Source: an uncultured Bacteroidota bacterium
GTDB lineage: Bacteria > Bacteroidota > Bacteroidia > Bacteroidales > P3
NCBI GenBank assembly: GCA_902791695.1
Contig: CADAWR010000009.1
Coordinates: 82,369-146,368 of the forward strand
Direction of reading: 5' to 3'
DNA: 64,000 nt
The position numbers were made by a program, and so were the translations under genes. The notes beneath the pieces were generated by a model. That model was not told the origin of the DNA and ran no database searches. It was given only the letters and a program-made list of their open reading frames with translations. This document shows positions 44,393-54,107 of the stretch, piece after piece; within the stretch, counting starts at the first letter, position 1; each line of letters opens with the position of its first letter.

Positions 44393-46879
44393 ATGAAGAA
44401 AAACATTTGGATACATGTTGCGATGGTTGCCGTGATGGCGGCGGTGGCATGCATATATTTCTCGCCGGTGCTGAGTGGCAAGGAGATGTACCAAGGCGAC
44501 ACGCAGAAGTTCGAGGCGATGGTGAAGGAGACGAAAGACTACCACGCGAAGACAGGCGAGTATGCGCTGTGGAACAGTGCCATGTTCGGCGGAATGCCTA
44601 TATACCAGGTTGGTGGGAATCCGCCGATGCAGAGCATCATGTCGCCGCTGCGGTCGATGGTCAACCTTGAGATGTTTGGCGTGGGGCGGACGATAGGCGT
44701 ACTGTTCCTGTACCTTATAGGATTCTACGTAGCCCTTGCAGTGCTGGGGTGCACGCCGTTGCTGTCGTTGCTTGGAGCGGTCGCTTTCGGGCTGGGGAGC
44801 TACAACATCATCATCGTGGAGGCCGGCCATATCTCGAAAGCGTGGGCGATAGCGATGATGGCGCCGATACTGGCTGGCATGATACTATGCCTACGTAGGG
44901 CAAAGGATGGGAGAGACAAGCGCAAAGACTGGCTTTGGGGCGGGCTGCTGTTCACCCTTGCGCTGGGTCTGCAGCTGAACTTCAACCATATACAGATAAC
45001 CTTCTACACCATAATAGGGGCAGTGCTGCTGGGATTGGCACATCTGGTGTATGCGATAAAAGACAAATACCTGCCGAAATTCGCATGGGGCGTGGGCGTG
45101 CTGCTGATAGGGTGCGCACTGGCCTTTGCCTGCAATGCGAGAGCGCTGATAGTGAGCCAACAGTATGCCAAACAGACAATGCGTGGCGGCAACGCGATAA
45201 CGGTGACGCCCGAAGACCTGTACCACGACAGCGAACCAGCATCAATGAGCGGCAAGACGAGCGGACTGGACATCAACTACGCCTTCTCGTGGAGCTACGG
45301 TGTAGGCGAGACATACACGCTGCTTGTGCCTGGTGCGATGGGTGGCGGCAGCGGAGAGCCCGTGAGCAGGGAGAGTGCGTCGTACAAAGCCTTCAGGCAG
45401 GAGCAGATGCCGCTGTACTGGGGCAACCAGCCCTTCACAAGCGGGCCTGTTTATTTCGGCGCAATAGTGGTGCTGCTGGCCGTGATGGGTCTGATACTGG
45501 TGAAAGGGCCGGAGAAGTGGTGGCTGATAGCAGCGACGGTGGTGGCAATACTGATGTCATGGGGGCGCAACCTGATGCCGGTGAACGAATGGCTATTCAA
45601 CAACCTGCCGCTATACAACAAGTTCCGTACGCCGAGCATGAGTCTGGTGCTTGCCAACGTATGCATGGTGCTGCTGGGACTACTTGGACTGCGCGAATTG
45701 TTCTCGAAGGATGTGGAGACGAAGAGAAAACAGCTGGCGCTATACATAGGAGGCGGTCTGACGGCAGCGACGATACTGGTAGGGCTGATGATGAGCGGCG
45801 GGCTGAGCTACAGCGGAGCCGTTGACAACCAGATGGCGCCGCAGTACGGTGCGCAATGGTCGCAGATACAAAGCGTGATGATACAGGACCGTAAGGCGCT
45901 CTTTGTAGGAGACTCGTGGCGGTCGCTGCTGTTTGTGGCGCTGGCCTTTGCGGTGCTGTGGTTCTATGTGAAACGAAGCGGCAATGACAATGGCAAAAAG
46001 AACACCATTGCGATAACGGCCACGGTGGTGCTCATAGTGCTGACGGCTGTCGATCTGTGGGGAGTGGACCGCAGATATGTGAACGAGAAGAATTATGTGA
46101 ACGAGAACCAGCTGAAGCTGAAGCCGGACCAGTGGGACTATGAGATAGACGAGATGGCGGCGCGATACGGCGACCAGGACTATCGTGTGCTAAATTTGGC
46201 CACCAACACCTTCAACGACAGCAAGCCGGCGGCGTTCCATCACCAAGTGGGCGGATACAGTGCAGTGAAGATGCGCCGCTACCAGGACATCATAGACTTC
46301 TACATCAGCCGCCACATCAACGAAGGTGTGCTGAACATGCTAAACGCACGCTATATAGTGATGCAGAACGGGCAGGTACAGAGGAACCCTGGTGCACTGG
46401 GGAACGCCTGGTTTGTGCAGGAAGTGAAGGCGGTGGAGAACGCCAACGAAGAGATACTGGCCCTCAACGACATAAACACCGCTATCACAGCAGTGGTGAA
46501 CACTGAGGAATTCAGCCTGCCGGAGAACGAGAGCATCATTGACAGTAACGACCGCATAGAGATGGTGCATGAGAAGCTGTACAATCCGGACCACTTGACA
46601 TACAAAACGCACACGAGCGACGAACAGCTGGCGGTGTTCAGCGAGATATACTATGAGCCGGACTGGCGCGCCTACATCGATGGGAAACCAGCAGAATACA
46701 TACGGGCCAACTATATCCTCCGCGCAATGGTGATACCTGCGGGTGACCACGTGATAGAGTTCAAGAACGAAGCACCGCTGTTCCACCGGATGAACATAGT
46801 CACCATCATTGGCTCGGTGCTGCTGGTACTTATGGCCGGAGGTGCAATCTTCATTGTATACCGCAAGAAAAAGCAATAA
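44393..46879 (+). CDS. YfhO-family multi-pass membrane protein
   Basis: An 828-residue protein with about 12-13 transmembrane helices, a large periplasmic C-terminal region (about 560-795) and a final TM helix. It fits the YfhO family, GT-C-like membrane proteins linked to glycosylation of surface polymers. The ATG at 44393 follows an A-rich stretch and opens the first TM helix; the 12 codons upstream are repeat sequence. A glycosyltransferase gene follows with no gap, supporting a role in surface glycan assembly. Confidence 0.8.
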   Translation: MKKNIWIHVAMVAVMAAVACIYFSPVLSGKEMYQGDTQKFEAMVKETKDYHAKTGEYALWNSAMFGGMPIYQVGGNPPMQSIMSPLRSMVNLEMFGVGRTIGVLFLYLIGFYVALAVLGCTPLLSLLGAVAFGLGSYNIIIVEAGHISKAWAIAMMAPILAGMILCLRRAKDGRDKRKDWLWGGLLFTLALGLQLNFNHIQITFYTIIGAVLLGLAHLVYAIKDKYLPKFAWGVGVLLIGCALAFACNARALIVSQQYAKQTMRGGNAITVTPEDLYHDSEPASMSGKTSGLDINYAFSWSYGVGETYTLLVPGAMGGGSGEPVSRESASYKAFRQEQMPLYWGNQPFTSGPVYFGAIVVLLAVMGLILVKGPEKWWLIAATVVAILMSWGRNLMPVNEWLFNNLPLYNKFRTPSMSLVLANVCMVLLGLLGLRELFSKDVETKRKQLALYIGGGLTAATILVGLMMSGGLSYSGAVDNQMAPQYGAQWSQIQSVMIQDRKALFVGDSWRSLLFVALAFAVLWFYVKRSGNDNGKKNTIAITATVVLIVLTAVDLWGVDRRYVNEKNYVNENQLKLKPDQWDYEIDEMAARYGDQDYRVLNLATNTFNDSKPAAFHHQVGGYSAVKMRRYQDIIDFYISRHINEGVLNMLNARYIVMQNGQVQRNPGALGNAWFVQEVKAVENANEEILALNDINTAITAVVNTEEFSLPENESIIDSNDRIEMVHEKLYNPDHLTYKTHTSDEQLAVFSEIYYEPDWRAYIDGKPAEYIRANYILRAMVIPAGDHVIEFKNEAPLFHRMNIVTIIGSVLLVLMAGGAIFIVYRKKKQ

Positions 46880-47974
46880 ATGAAGATACTGATAATCCGA
46901 TACAAGAAGACACGCGGCGTACCCGAAGGGGGTGAACAGGGCAGCGAGAAGAACCTTATCGTACTGCGCCAGATTGCCGGTAAGGAGAACGTAGACACAT
47001 ACTTCATACACGACGAAGCACATCATCGTAGCCCATGGGAATACCTGCAAGGAATAGTCTATATGCCTCTGGGCTACTACTTCGGGCTCACACCCAAACG
47101 GGTGAAAGAGATAGTCAGAATGGCGCAGGACTACGACGTGGTGTTTGTAGACCGCTCGGTATTCGGCATTGTAGCCAAACGACTGAAAGAGACAGGATAC
47201 AAAGGCCGCGTAGTATGCTTTTTCCACAACGTGGAGGCGGTCTACTTCTCGGCGAAATACTCCAGCAAGTTGAACCCCATGAGATGGCTGGTGGTGCCTT
47301 GTGCCGACCGTAACGACCGATGGAGCTGCCGCTATGCCGACCGTACAATAGCCCTCAGCACGCGAGATGACGACGAGCTTTTCCAACGGTACCACCGCCG
47401 TGCAGACCAGCTGATACCGGTAGCTTTCGTCGACCGCTACCAGCATGACACCTACCCCACAGAGCCTATCGGCAACCCTCCTCTCTGCATGTTCCTCGGA
47501 GCCTACTTTCCTGCCAACGTAGAAGGTATAGAGTGGTTTGTGAAGAACGTTCTTCCCAAAGTCAACATCCGCATGCAGATTGTGGGCAAAGGGATGGAGA
47601 AGTTGAAAGAGAGCGACTGGATGCGCTCAGACATAGAAGTGTTGAGCAATGTGCCTGACCTAGAGCCGCTGTTCGAAGCCGCCGACATCATGGTGCTTCC
47701 CATATTCAAAGGCAGCGGCATGAAGGTGAAGACCTGCGAGAGCCTGATGTACGGCAAGAACATAATAGGCACCCCGGAAGCATGGAGCGGCTATAAGTTG
47801 GACTACTCAAAGGCTGGTGCCTGCTGTGAGATGGCCGATGAATTCGTCGCCGCCATCAACGACCTATGCCAGCATTCACGACACCGCTTCAACGAATATT
47901 CAAGAAAAGTGTTTGTAGAGCAATACTCCGCCGACCGGATGGTAGACAAGTTCCGGGCAGTATTATATAACTAG
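46880..47974 (+). CDS. glycosyltransferase, GT-B fold (family 4-like)
   Basis: A 364-residue cytoplasmic glycosyltransferase. The N-terminal lobe shows FFHNVEAVYFSAKYS near 114 and the C-terminal donor-binding lobe GSGMKVKTCESLMYGKNIIG near 279 (a Glu-containing E-x7-E-like region). Donor and acceptor sugars are unknown. It starts one base after the YfhO stop. Its 3' end overlaps the convergent LicD-like gene by 4 nt, and its terminator lies inside that gene. Confidence 0.82.
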   Translation: MKILIIRYKKTRGVPEGGEQGSEKNLIVLRQIAGKENVDTYFIHDEAHHRSPWEYLQGIVYMPLGYYFGLTPKRVKEIVRMAQDYDVVFVDRSVFGIVAKRLKETGYKGRVVCFFHNVEAVYFSAKYSSKLNPMRWLVVPCADRNDRWSCRYADRTIALSTRDDDELFQRYHRRADQLIPVAFVDRYQHDTYPTEPIGNPPLCMFLGAYFPANVEGIEWFVKNVLPKVNIRMQIVGKGMEKLKESDWMRSDIEVLSNVPDLEPLFEAADIMVLPIFKGSGMKVKTCESLMYGKNIIGTPEAWSGYKLDYSKAGACCEMADEFVAAINDLCQHSRHRFNEYSRKVFVEQYSADRMVDKFRAVLYN

Positions 47975-48666
47975 TTCACCTTTCTGCGATACATACGCTC
48001 CCCGTTAGACTGGGAGCGTTTTTTATGGTCGCCCATTGTCCATTTTGGGTCTGGTGTCATGAAATGCTCGCCATAGAGGGTGCGTAGCCACTCCTCGGTG
48101 CGGTCTGGCATATACACCTGTTCGCCAAGGAAATCATGCTTTGAGAATGTACTATTGGGCACTGTGCGAATGATTGTCGGGAAGCCATCGGTGGCATTAG
48201 CTTCCCGCCAAGGTTTGCTCTCATGTGGGAGACACAGGTCGCAGTAAAGATTGCCGTCACCGTCGGGATAGAAATAATGAACATCGACATGGACACCTTT
48301 ATAGTCGTATTTGTCGAGACATATACGACCTGTGGCTTTAATATAGTACTGTCGAAGCAATGTAAATCCGTGATGGCGCATCGTTGCAACAAGATTGTCG
48401 GACCGTTCCGATGCCAGCAACCCCATATCAAGGTCATAATCGAAAGGGATAAACCCCTTCTCACGGTAAGCACCGAGCAAAGAGCCAAAAGCCAGGAAGA
48501 GCTTGCCTCCGCATTTGTCGGTGGAAGCCACAGCCTCGCGCAGTGCTTCGAGGCCATACTTCATAAAAGCCTTATTCTGTCGCTTTGTCTCTATACGGTT
48601 GTCTATTTTCATCAGCCAGTTGTATAGACCGACGAAGGTTGCCAACTTAACAATCAGTTCTCTCAT
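47971..48666 (-). CDS. LicD-like phosphotransferase
   Basis: A 231-residue LicD/fukutin-type nucleotidyltransferase-fold protein. Signature: FLAFGSLLGAYREKGFIPFDYDLDMG (residues 57-82), with the GS pair at 61-62 and acidic D76, D78, D80. LicD-type enzymes move phosphocholine or similar CMP-activated groups onto glycans. As the last gene of the phosphonate operon, it is the likely transferase for CMP-activated phosphonate. That substrate is inference from context. Starts 2 nt after the dehydrogenase gene. Confidence 0.82.
   Translation of the reverse strand: MRELIVKLATFVGLYNWLMKIDNRIETKRQNKAFMKYGLEALREAVASTDKCGGKLFLAFGSLLGAYREKGFIPFDYDLDMGLLASERSDNLVATMRHHGFTLLRQYYIKATGRICLDKYDYKGVHVDVHYFYPDGDGNLYCDLCLPHESKPWREANATDGFPTIIRTVPNSTFSKHDFLGEQVYMPDRTEEWLRTLYGEHFMTPDPKWTMGDHKKRSQSNGERMYRRKVN
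47995..48025 (+). terminator. plus-strand terminator embedded in the licD-like gene
   Basis: ACGCTCCC/GGGAGCGT (47995-48002/48012-48019) followed by TTTTTT. It terminates the YfhO-glycosyltransferase transcript while encoding part of the C-terminus of the LicD-like protein on the other strand. Confidence 0.75.
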
Positions 48667-48668
48667 GA

Positions 48669-49775
48669 TTAGATATGCAGTTTAGTAAATGAGAAGACGC
48701 GTTCGTAAAGATAACGCAAGGTGTTTGGGTCTAGGGCTACAGGATTGTTTTTTAGACGTACAGGATTGACTGAAGAGGACAGCACGTCGAGATCGGTTTC
48801 GATGTGCTCACTGTGCAATTCGGGCATTCCCAAGCTGAACATTATGGTACGAAACATCATCAGCCCTTTATATGCGCTATCGCATCCCATCATTTGTCCC
48901 AGCCATTCGAAGACGAACTCAAGGTGCTCTTTGCCGCGAGGGTCGATACATTTCTCAGGATGTTCCATCATGTACATCCACACCTCAGGCAGACAGAGTG
49001 CCACAGCATGACCATGCGGCAAACCGTACATGGAAGTCAGCTTGTAGCTCATAGCATGAGGTGCCGTCGTCTGCGAGATGTTTATTGCACGTCCGCCGTA
49101 ATTGGCCGCCATCATAATATACTGAGCATCCTCATCGTTGTTGTCTTCAATATACCCGTGCCAATGATCCATTATCATCTGCAGACCAATCTTGGCGTAG
49201 AGCATACTCTCGTCGGTGGAGTTGACACTCCATATTGACTCAATACACTGGCACATTGCGTCAAGCATTGTGCACTTCTTCTGATAAAGGGGCAGTGATT
49301 TTAGTAATGCAGGTTCAAGAACGGCATAGTTGGGGACAATGCTTTCATGAGTAACGCTCTGCTTCTTGCCCTCAAAGTAAATAACTGCATAGCGAGTACT
49401 CTCACTACCGGTACCAGCGGTAGTAGGCACCGCAATCAAGGGTATACCGCTATCCTTATATTCCTGCTGCAGGTAGTTCTCCTTGTGGTCCATCCTGCAG
49501 TAAAGCTTTATACACTTGGCCACGTCGATGGTGGATCCGCCACCGACTGCGACTATGGCATCACAATGGTTATCATTGAAAAGCCTCACACCTGCACACA
49601 CCTGCTCATATAGAGGATTTGGGGTAAAATCATTGAACATTGCTGTCGGATGGAAAGAATCCTTAATCGGCAAGAAAGGGAACGAAGTATCGCATACAAG
49701 CATATAACGCTTGCTGCCCACCTCCGACAAAGCCTTCTCTATGTTCTCATATCCCTTAAGTATTTGCTGCATCAC
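48669..49775 (-). CDS. iron-containing alcohol dehydrogenase, phosphonoacetaldehyde reductase-like
   Basis: A 368-residue group III dehydrogenase. The NAD loop VGGGSTIDVAK (76-86), PTTAGTGSES near 115 and iron-ligand regions (DAMCQCIES, HAMSYKL, GLPHGHAVAL) are present. Its position after phosphonopyruvate decarboxylase indicates reduction of phosphonoacetaldehyde to 2-hydroxyethylphosphonate, as by PhpC-type enzymes. If so, the final head group is hydroxyethyl rather than aminoethyl phosphonate, since no AEP transaminase is seen in the window. 2-nt gap to the decarboxylase. Confidence 0.83.
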   Translation of the reverse strand: MMQQILKGYENIEKALSEVGSKRYMLVCDTSFPFLPIKDSFHPTAMFNDFTPNPLYEQVCAGVRLFNDNHCDAIVAVGGGSTIDVAKCIKLYCRMDHKENYLQQEYKDSGIPLIAVPTTAGTGSESTRYAVIYFEGKKQSVTHESIVPNYAVLEPALLKSLPLYQKKCTMLDAMCQCIESIWSVNSTDESMLYAKIGLQMIMDHWHGYIEDNNDEDAQYIMMAANYGGRAINISQTTAPHAMSYKLTSMYGLPHGHAVALCLPEVWMYMMEHPEKCIDPRGKEHLEFVFEWLGQMMGCDSAYKGLMMFRTIMFSLGMPELHSEHIETDLDVLSSSVNPVRLKNNPVALDPNTLRYLYERVFSFTKLHI

Positions 49776-49777
49776 AA

Positions 49778-50902
49778 TTACTTTTTAAGGAAATCCATCA
49801 AAGCCTCTTTATTCTGTATCGGAGTGGTAGTCGGACGTCCAAGGTCTTTACGGTTACCCTTTTTCACCCTAACCTCAATCAATTGCAAACCCTTGGTGTG
49901 CACATCACCCAATGCCTTTCTCAGCTGTTCCGACGTTACGACACAAACCGCATCGTCATAGTGCATAGCTTTGGCAATACCTACAAGGTCAATCTTATGA
50001 CCTACCGTCGGCTGTCCGCCTACGCTGTCATGAGCACCGTTATTGAATACCACATGGACATAGTTATTTGGATGTTTGCTGCCGACAATAGCCATATTGC
50101 CCATGTGCATGATACTGGCACCGTCACCGTCGAAACAATATACCTTACGCTCCGGATGCTGCAATGCAATGCCGAGAGCTATCATCGAGGCATGCCCCAT
50201 CGACCCCACCGTAAGGAAGTCGCGTTCATGTCCCTGCCCCATTGCGGTACGGTATTCAAACAACTCGCGGCTTATCATGCCCGTTGTGCTAACGATGACA
50301 GCATCGTCTGGCATACTGGCGGCAACCGCCCGGATTGCCTCTTCCCTGCTCATGGTGTAGTCATTCTTCTCTACATTCTGCAGCGTATAGCTGTCAAAAG
50401 TATCCTTCTCAACCACCAGCGCATATGCATCGCCAGTCTCACGGATACTACGCATAGCTTTCTCTATCTGCCTAGCCGCCTGTTCTTCCTCCTTCGACAA
50501 TACCTCATAGTTGATGCCCATCACATTGAGCAAGCCTGTCGTCACTTTACCCTGCTTCACATGTTGCGGCTCATCGTGCACACCTGGGCGGCCTCGCCAC
50601 CCTATCAACAACAAAAGAGGTATATGATACACCTCATGGTCGGTCAACGACGCCAACGGGTTCACTGCATTACCCTCTCCACTGTTCTGCATATACACAC
50701 ACCCGACCTTGCCGGTGGCAAGATGGTATCCTGCTGCGAGCGCCACCGCGCCACCTTCGTTGGCAGCGATAATATTATGTCTGCCATCGAAGTGGTCTGT
50801 AATATATGCACATACATTCTTCAACAGCGAATCCGGAACACCAGCATAGAATTCCACACCCTCGCTCTTGAGCTTTTCTATAAAAAACTGCGGTGTAATC
50901 AT
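49778..50902 (-). CDS. phosphonopyruvate decarboxylase
   Basis: A 374-residue thiamine-diphosphate enzyme converting phosphonopyruvate to phosphonoacetaldehyde, the step that pulls the unfavourable PEP mutase reaction forward. The N-terminal PYR domain has [15 protein letters not shown] and the glutamate at [12 protein letters not shown]. The PP domain has the cofactor motif [16 protein letters not shown] ending at [15 protein letters not shown]. The start overlaps the mutase stop by 4 nt. Confidence 0.92.
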   Translation of the reverse strand: MITPQFFIEKLKSEGVEFYAGVPDSLLKNVCAYITDHFDGRHNIIAANEGGAVALAAGYHLATGKVGCVYMQNSGEGNAVNPLASLTDHEVYHIPLLLLIGWRGRPGVHDEPQHVKQGKVTTGLLNVMGINYEVLSKEEEQAARQIEKAMRSIRETGDAYALVVEKDTFDSYTLQNVEKNDYTMSREEAIRAVAASMPDDAVIVSTTGMISRELFEYRTAMGQGHERDFLTVGSMGHASMIALGIALQHPERKVYCFDGDGASIMHMGNMAIVGSKHPNNYVHVVFNNGAHDSVGGQPTVGHKIDLVGIAKAMHYDDAVCVVTSEQLRKALGDVHTKGLQLIEVRVKKGNRKDLGRPTTTPIQNKEALMDFLKK

Positions 50903-52209
50903 TTCTTTGTTCCAGGTATGAGGGTAAGTATTTCTTTTATCGGCATACAGTAGTCGTTACTGGCCTCAAGACTGCGCTGATGCATCAGTATGCTCTTGGC
51001 GCAGTTCACCATCGCAGGATATGCTGCACGAAGCATGTGGTTGGCATAGATAACCACATTGATGCCCCACGAGGCCAGCTCATCTTCTGTAAACTGGTTG
51101 TATGTTGTCGGCACAGCCACGATAGGCGTTTCAACATCTTTCTCACGGAATCTCTGGCAGAACTCCTTGATATCCATGCCGTCTTTGTTCTTGCTGTGAA
51201 TCATTATGCCGTCGGCTCCGGCAGCCACATAGGCATGGGCTCGCTCAAGAGCATCCTCCACCGGCTTGCCGGCAATAAGGCTCTCAATTCGGGCTATTAC
51301 CATGAAGTCATCGGTAATCTGCGCATTCTTGCCAGCCTTGATTTTGGCACAAAAACCCTCTATGGTATCCTGAGTTTGCACCGCATCGGTACCAAACAAT
51401 GAATTCTGCTTCAGACCCACCTTGTCCTCTATGATGACTGCCGAAATACCCAGACGTTCCAAAGTACGTACGGTAAATACAAAATGTTCCACCTTGCCAC
51501 CAGTGTCACCGTCGAAAATAACGGGCTTGGTGGTCACTTCGAGGGCGTCGTTTAGGTCGTGCAGACGTGTTGTGATATCCACCGCCTCGATATCGGGCTT
51601 ACCCTTGCTGGTACTGTCAGTGAGGCTGCTGGCCCACATGCCGTCGAACTCCTCTTTCTTTCCGTTCACATCCACATAGGTATTCTCTATTATAAGGCCT
51701 GTCAATCCACTATGGCTCTCCAGTATTCGCACAATCTTCTTGGCACCTATCAGTCTACGCAGACGTTTCATTCGTATCTCAGGCGTTGTGCCAATCTCTT
51801 TCAGGCGCTGGTTCATGGCAGTACTGCTGATACCCTGGGTGTACGGTATGTCTATAACCTTGCCGCCCCATTCCGCCATCGCGTCGATGATGCGCTGGCG
51901 AGTCTTCTGCTGCACGCCCTCTTTCCAGTCGTCGCCATGCACCACATAGTCAGGCTTAAGCTCTCGGAGGTTGGGCACATAATCCAATGTAGTCTGCGGC
52001 ACCACACGGTCCACACCCTTGATATTGCTTACTATCTCGGCTCGCTGTTCATAGGTAAGGTACGGCAACCGCTTGTAGCTGGCTATGGCTTCATCTGTAA
52101 GCACACCGACCGTCACGCTGCCAAGTTTGACAGCCTCGTGAATTATATTTAGGTGACCCGGGTGTATCATGTCGGCACTCATGCCAACATACACTGTTTT
52201 CTTATCCAT
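50899..52209 (-). CDS. phosphoenolpyruvate mutase with N-terminal cytidylyltransferase-like domain
   Basis: A 436-residue two-domain protein. Residues 1-135 form a nucleotidyltransferase-like domain with HPGH at 16-19 ([15 protein letters not shown]). Residues ~145-436 are the isocitrate-lyase-superfamily mutase with DGDTGG at 233-238 and the diagnostic [10 protein letters not shown] at 261-270. The mutase forms the C-P bond of phosphonopyruvate. The fused domain suggests CMP activation of the phosphonate product. The 3' end overlaps the decarboxylase by 4 nt; the 5' end overlaps the IspD/TarI-like gene by 8 nt. Confidence 0.92.
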   Translation of the reverse strand: MDKKTVYVGMSADMIHPGHLNIIHEAVKLGSVTVGVLTDEAIASYKRLPYLTYEQRAEIVSNIKGVDRVVPQTTLDYVPNLRELKPDYVVHGDDWKEGVQQKTRQRIIDAMAEWGGKVIDIPYTQGISSTAMNQRLKEIGTTPEIRMKRLRRLIGAKKIVRILESHSGLTGLIIENTYVDVNGKKEEFDGMWASSLTDSTSKGKPDIEAVDITTRLHDLNDALEVTTKPVIFDGDTGGKVEHFVFTVRTLERLGISAVIIEDKVGLKQNSLFGTDAVQTQDTIEGFCAKIKAGKNAQITDDFMVIARIESLIAGKPVEDALERAHAYVAAGADGIMIHSKNKDGMDIKEFCQRFREKDVETPIVAVPTTYNQFTEDELASWGINVVIYANHMLRAAYPAMVNCAKSILMHQRSLEASNDYCMPIKEILTLIPGTKK

Positions 52210-52921
52210 TGTTTATATTGTTTTGCATCACGGACAGGTCGTCCGCATGGGTTATTTTCATATTCCTCTCGCTGCCTTCCACCACCGTTATCTTGGTGCC
52301 GGGCATGTATTTACGAACCACGCCGCAGTCGTCGGTGACGCTAAACTGTGGGTCCTGCAGGGCCCGCTGGTAGGCGTCGCGTATCAAGGGCAGGCGGAAA
52401 GACTGAGGTGTCTGGGCACGCCACATCAGACGGCGCTCGGGAATACGTGCCACGAAACGTCCGAAGTCATTGCCGTCAAAGTCGGGATGCACCTCCCACA
52501 CGGTATCAGTGCTCGGCACCGCCACTCCCACAGCCTCGTGGTGCTCCAATGCCATTACCACATGGTCGATAATCTCTGCCGTCACGAAAGGGCGCGCCGC
52601 GTCATGCAGCAGCAGGTTGGTGTCGTCAGGCTCGTCGATGTACGCCATAATTGCGTTGAGCGAAGACATGTAGCGTTCGCTGCCGCCATCAATAACCTTG
52701 GTCAGCTTCCGCCAGCTGTTCCTCTTGGCGATAGCCTCGAACTCACCCTTCCAGTCGGGATGCATCACCACAGCCACCTCGTCGATGGCCGGATGGCTGT
52801 CGAAGGCACCTATCGGATATTCTATCACAGCACGTCCGGCAAGAGGCAGAAACTGCTTAGGCACCTCCGCACCCATGCGGCTGCCTGTTCCACCTGCCAG
52901 TATCACTGCAATATTTCTCAT
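52202..52921 (-). CDS. IspD/TarI-like cytidylyltransferase
   Basis: A 239-residue sugar- or alcohol-phosphate cytidylyltransferase. [11 protein letters not shown] (7-17) followed by [19 protein letters not shown] near 105, QTPQSFR near 169, TDDCGVV near 190 and [15 protein letters not shown] near 210. The C-terminal pattern looks more like TarI/Bcs1-type enzymes than canonical IspD, though an IspD role in isoprenoid synthesis cannot be excluded. As first gene of the phosphonate operon it may activate a polyol or the phosphonate. The ATG at 52921 is chosen because it starts the nucleotide loop. Confidence 0.82.
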   Translation of the reverse strand: MRNIAVILAGGTGSRMGAEVPKQFLPLAGRAVIEYPIGAFDSHPAIDEVAVVMHPDWKGEFEAIAKRNSWRKLTKVIDGGSERYMSSLNAIMAYIDEPDDTNLLLHDAARPFVTAEIIDHVVMALEHHEAVGVAVPSTDTVWEVHPDFDGNDFGRFVARIPERRLMWRAQTPQSFRLPLIRDAYQRALQDPQFSVTDDCGVVRKYMPGTKITVVEGSERNMKITHADDLSVMQNNINNG

Positions 52922-52943
52922 TTTTAGTCGCTTTATTCGAATG

Positions 52944-52951
52944 CAAAAATA
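52944..52951 (-). promoter_or_regulatory. -7 box of the phosphonate operon
   Basis: TATTTTTG on the minus strand, 22 nt before the first start codon; upstream TTTT at 20 nt is a weak -33. With gaps of 2 nt or overlaps throughout, this would drive all five genes. Confidence 0.55.
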
Positions 52952-53027
52952 CATCTTTTTTTCGACATATTAAAATAAATAACATAAAACGGCGTTATTC
53001 AAACAAATAATAGCAAGTACAACCCGA

Positions 53028-54065
53028 ATGAAAAAGACATTATTATTCCTCGCCGCCGCCATGCTGCTGACCTCTGTCGGCGCTGTGGCACAAAACAAGA
53101 TTGACAAACAGGGCCGCCGCCAGGGTCACTGGGTACGCACCGACAAGGACGGCTCCAAAATCTACGAAGGCACCTTCGTCGACGGTCTTGAGACTGGCGT
53201 CTTCACCTACTACTACCACGACGGATCTGTACGCATCCGCAACACCTACACCGAGCCCGGTCGCGTGTGCAACCACGAGGCTTTCGACGAGCAGGGGCAC
53301 CGCCTTGCCACCGGCACCTACAACCAGCGCAACCGCGACGGCCAGTGGAAGTTCTATAACGAGAGCGGCCGACTCGTCAAGGAAGCACAGTACAAGATGG
53401 GTGTCAAGCACGGCCTCCACGTCATTTACACCTCCAAGGGCGACACCGCCGAGGTAACCCACTGGGCCGACAACCACCGCCACGGCCGCTGGTGGAAACG
53501 CATCGGTGAGCGCGGCTATATCACAGGCATCTATGTGCGCGGTGGCCTCGAGGGACGCCTCGTCGAGTACGACGACAACGGCCTCCTCATCCGCGAGGGC
53601 TTCTACAAGGACGGCTTCCGCCACGGCGCCTACCGCTTCTTCGAGGACCGCCACCTCGTCGTCGACGAGACCTGGAACCACGGCACACTCAGCGACCGCC
53701 GCGTGCGCCTCCTCACTCCTGACACCGAGTTTGTATCCGTCCGCAATATCGCCTGCCTCGCACCGCAGGGCAAGGCCAAAACCGTCGTATATCTAAAGGA
53801 TGGCACCAAGAAAGTGTCGCGCGAGAGCTCCGAAGCACTCTACGACCGTCTAGGCAGCGAGTTCTTCGCCTTCGCCAACCACAAAAGCCGCATCCTCGTG
53901 GCTATGAGCTGCGTACAAGGCGTATCCAAGGACTCTGAGGGTCGCGAAGTGCTTATCCTCGAGCCGCAACCCGACTTTGCCATCTTCCCCGACGAAGACG
54001 GCCTCAAGATGGTACGCAGCCGCCAGTACGAGGACGACTCCCCCCTCGAAAAACTTATCCGATAG
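53028..54065 (+). CDS. exported MORN-repeat (YwqK-like) protein
   Basis: A 345-residue protein with a signal peptide (1-21, ending VAQ) and successive MORN-like repeats of about 23 residues (GRRQGHWVRTDKDGSKIYEGTF, GLETGVFTYYYHDG, RDGQWKFYNESGRLVKEAQY, GVKHGLHVIYTSKG, FRHGAYRFFEDRHLV). The family is called YwqK-type antitoxin in databases, but signal peptide and context give no sign of a toxin partner here. It probably binds cell-surface material. No plus-strand terminator was found downstream. Confidence 0.82.
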   Translation: MKKTLLFLAAAMLLTSVGAVAQNKIDKQGRRQGHWVRTDKDGSKIYEGTFVDGLETGVFTYYYHDGSVRIRNTYTEPGRVCNHEAFDEQGHRLATGTYNQRNRDGQWKFYNESGRLVKEAQYKMGVKHGLHVIYTSKGDTAEVTHWADNHRHGRWWKRIGERGYITGIYVRGGLEGRLVEYDDNGLLIREGFYKDGFRHGAYRFFEDRHLVVDETWNHGTLSDRRVRLLTPDTEFVSVRNIACLAPQGKAKTVVYLKDGTKKVSRESSEALYDRLGSEFFAFANHKSRILVAMSCVQGVSKDSEGREVLILEPQPDFAIFPDEDGLKMVRSRQYEDDSPLEKLIR

Positions 54066-54107
54066 CCGGGACCTCTATGAAATGCCCCGGCACGGCACGA
54101 CAAAAAA

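Noticed and set aside
52202-52921. Plain housekeeping ispD
   Set aside because: Not excluded, but the C-terminal motifs ([19 protein letters not shown]) and the operon position fit TarI/Bcs1-type cytidylyltransferases better, so no ispD symbol was assigned.
53028-54065. Toxin-antitoxin system, from the YwqK antitoxin family name
   Set aside because: The protein has a signal peptide and no toxin-like gene beside it; the name is a database label for MORN-repeat proteins.
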